A stretch of 40,455 bases of DNA from Kurthia zopfii (GTDB lineage: Bacteria; Bacillota; Bacilli; Bacillales_A; Planococcaceae): assembly GCF_003143955.1 (NCBI RefSeq), contig NZ_QFVS01000028.1, positions 1-40,455 on the forward strand, written 5' to 3'. Each line of letters starts with the position of its first letter. The stretch's first letter is position 1. Shown piece by piece: positions 39,903 to 40,455 of this stretch. The notes beneath the pieces were generated by a model that was given only the letters and a program-made list of their open reading frames with translations, had not been told where the DNA came from and did not search any database. The translations under genes were made by a program, and so were the position numbers.

Positions 39903-39979
39903 ACCCGAGAAGAAAGCCTTTCATTCAAAACTTGAGACAATGCTAATCCCGAGAAAAAAACCTTTCACTCAAATATCGA
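39903..39979 (+). repeat. Two 33-bp imperfect direct repeats
   Basis: CCCGAGAAGAAAGCC...TTGAG (39903-39935) and CCCGAGAAAAAAACC...TCGAG (39947-39979) match at most positions, 44 bp apart. They follow the end of the palindrome unit split by IS21. There is no open frame and no known family; they may be the debris of a further extragenic repeat. Confidence 0.65.
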
Positions 39980-40068
39980 GCCCACGTTACCCTAGCTCAT
40001 CTCCACAACACCAAAGAAGTTAAAATAATTCATACTTTATTTCTTTCCACTTTGGGTTAGAAAAAAGC

Positions 40069-40106
40069 AAAAAAAGAAACCGCGATCAGTCGCGGTTTCT
40101 TTTTTT
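40069..40106. terminator. Strong bidirectional terminator
   Basis: AAAAAAAGAAACCGCG (40069-40084), loop ATCAGT, CGCGGTTTCTTTTTTT (40091-40106): a 16-bp perfect stem. It ends the minus-strand TPR-like gene four bases downstream of its stop codon. Confidence 0.93.
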
Positions 40107-40110
40107 CTTA

Positions 40111-40329
40111 TTATAAATCTTGCCAACTCGATCGATTTTGAATTTGGATCATAATTTCGTTGGCATGTCTGTAGCAAAGCGCTGCTTCATAAAATTGCTC
40201 TCGTTCCATAAATACTTCACCGAGTACATATGTGTATTTTTGAACATTGATGAGATCGAATCGTTCATAGAAATAATCGATGGCATCTTTGAATAAATCA
40301 ATCGATGTTGGCACAATATGATGAATCAT
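40111..40329 (-). pseudogene. C-terminal fragment of a TPR-like protein, probably truncated
   Basis: A 72-codon frame. Residues 1-60 (DLFKDAIDYFYERFDLINVQ, then YTYVLGEVFMEREQFYEAAL and CYRHANEIMI) form paired helices like one and a half tetratricopeptide repeats (A-L-x-Y-x-x-A spacing). Helical-repeat ends of this sort close larger TPR regulators (for instance XRE-TPR proteins). The ATG at 40329 has no convincing ribosome-binding site. The frame starts within three bases of an IS200/IS605-like end, so an insertion has likely cut off the 5' part. A genuine small protein is less likely but cannot be excluded. Confidence 0.5.
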
Positions 40330-40331
40330 TG

Positions 40332-40455
40332 TGAACTACTCGCCACTTAGCTAAACCTTGCGGTTCTTCACGCTTGAAGTGGGAGCTTCTTGGGAATAGA
40401 GCGTACTTGCAAGTGTATTTCTTTACTTGCAGCGGTTTCTCTTATTTGACCGAGC
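40332..40455 (-). mobile_element. Right end of an IS200/IS605-family (TnpB-type) element with omega-RNA-like region
   Basis: Read on the minus strand, the window edge contains ATTCCCAAGAAGCTCCCACT, TCAAGCGTGAAGAACCGCAA, then GCTAAGTGGCGAGTAGTTCAC ending near 40332. The order AAGAAGCTCCCACTT, a small hairpin, AAGTGG, GAGTAGTTCAC is that of the 3' end of tnpB loci and the omega-RNA that overlaps the right end of IS605/IS1341 elements in Firmicutes. The tnpB gene would lie beyond the window. If so, the omega-RNA guide would be the flanking sequence that follows the end, AATGATTCATCATATTG. The assignment comes from remembered patterns, not from a search. Confidence 0.5.

Overview
The window reads as chromosomal DNA of a low-GC, Gram-positive, Bacillus-like organism, most plausibly of the Lysinibacillus/Solibacillus (Planococcaceae) kind. 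Supporting signs are strong AGGAGG ribosome-binding sites, frequent TTG starts, sigma-A promoters, Rho-independent terminators with long T tracts, a SAM-I riboswitch, sequences resembling cre, CodY, Fur and WalR sites, and Firmicutes genes such as ypsA, mprF, pbpC, a yocH-like gene and nfrA. The genus is inference from gene content and codon style; no rRNA or tRNA gene is present to settle it.

Left part (1-6.3 kb): a 38-bp tandem repeat at the edge, ypsA with two perfect DnaA boxes upstream, a LOG-family gene with a small unknown partner, a 56-residue membrane microprotein, a cold-shock gene with a long leader, an apparently intact IS30-family insertion just behind the csp terminator, a gene-poor stretch with a probable IS200/IS605 relic, an HD-domain nucleotidase and a DUF2269-like membrane protein.

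Central part (6.3-27.8 kb): mostly envelope and amino-acid/peptide genes. A pbpC-like transpeptidase runs with two HAD phosphatases. Next come an XRE regulator, a LysM-3D wall protein behind a WalR-like site, mprF with an M20D hydrolase, and an NhaC-type antiporter behind a cre-like site. A divergent regulator then faces an enolase-superfamily racemase, a GNAT and a nucleoside hydrolase; the racemase resembles the Bacillus cereus N-succinyl-Arg/Lys racemase. Racemase, GNAT and M20D hydrolase together could form a D- to L-amino-acid salvage route by way of N-acylated intermediates. A FhuF-like iron-sulfur protein and a candidate small RNA diverge from one Fur box at about 22.69 kb. The candidate RNA has three CTCC-bearing or C-rich segments and a strong terminator, which is the design of the Fur-controlled sRNA FsrA. 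It is the most interesting element in the window. A yhhN-pepT-EmrE-like operon and a membrane protein with a KED-repeat tail follow.

Right part (27.8-40.5 kb): nfrA, metY (SAM riboswitch plus a CodY-like box), a homoserine dehydrogenase without ACT domain, an EamA exporter and a two-component system lie between two arrays of about 130-bp extragenic palindromes in opposite orientation. The palindromes come in three sequence types with changed but still complementary stems. The second array is split by an intact IS21-family element (istA-istB) with a 7-bp target duplication. A 56-codon membrane ORF overlaps both the response-regulator and kinase genes. The window ends in what looks like the right end and omega-RNA region of an IS200/IS605 (TnpB-type) element next to a TPR-like gene fragment.

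Protein identities come from reading motifs and remembered families. No database search was run.
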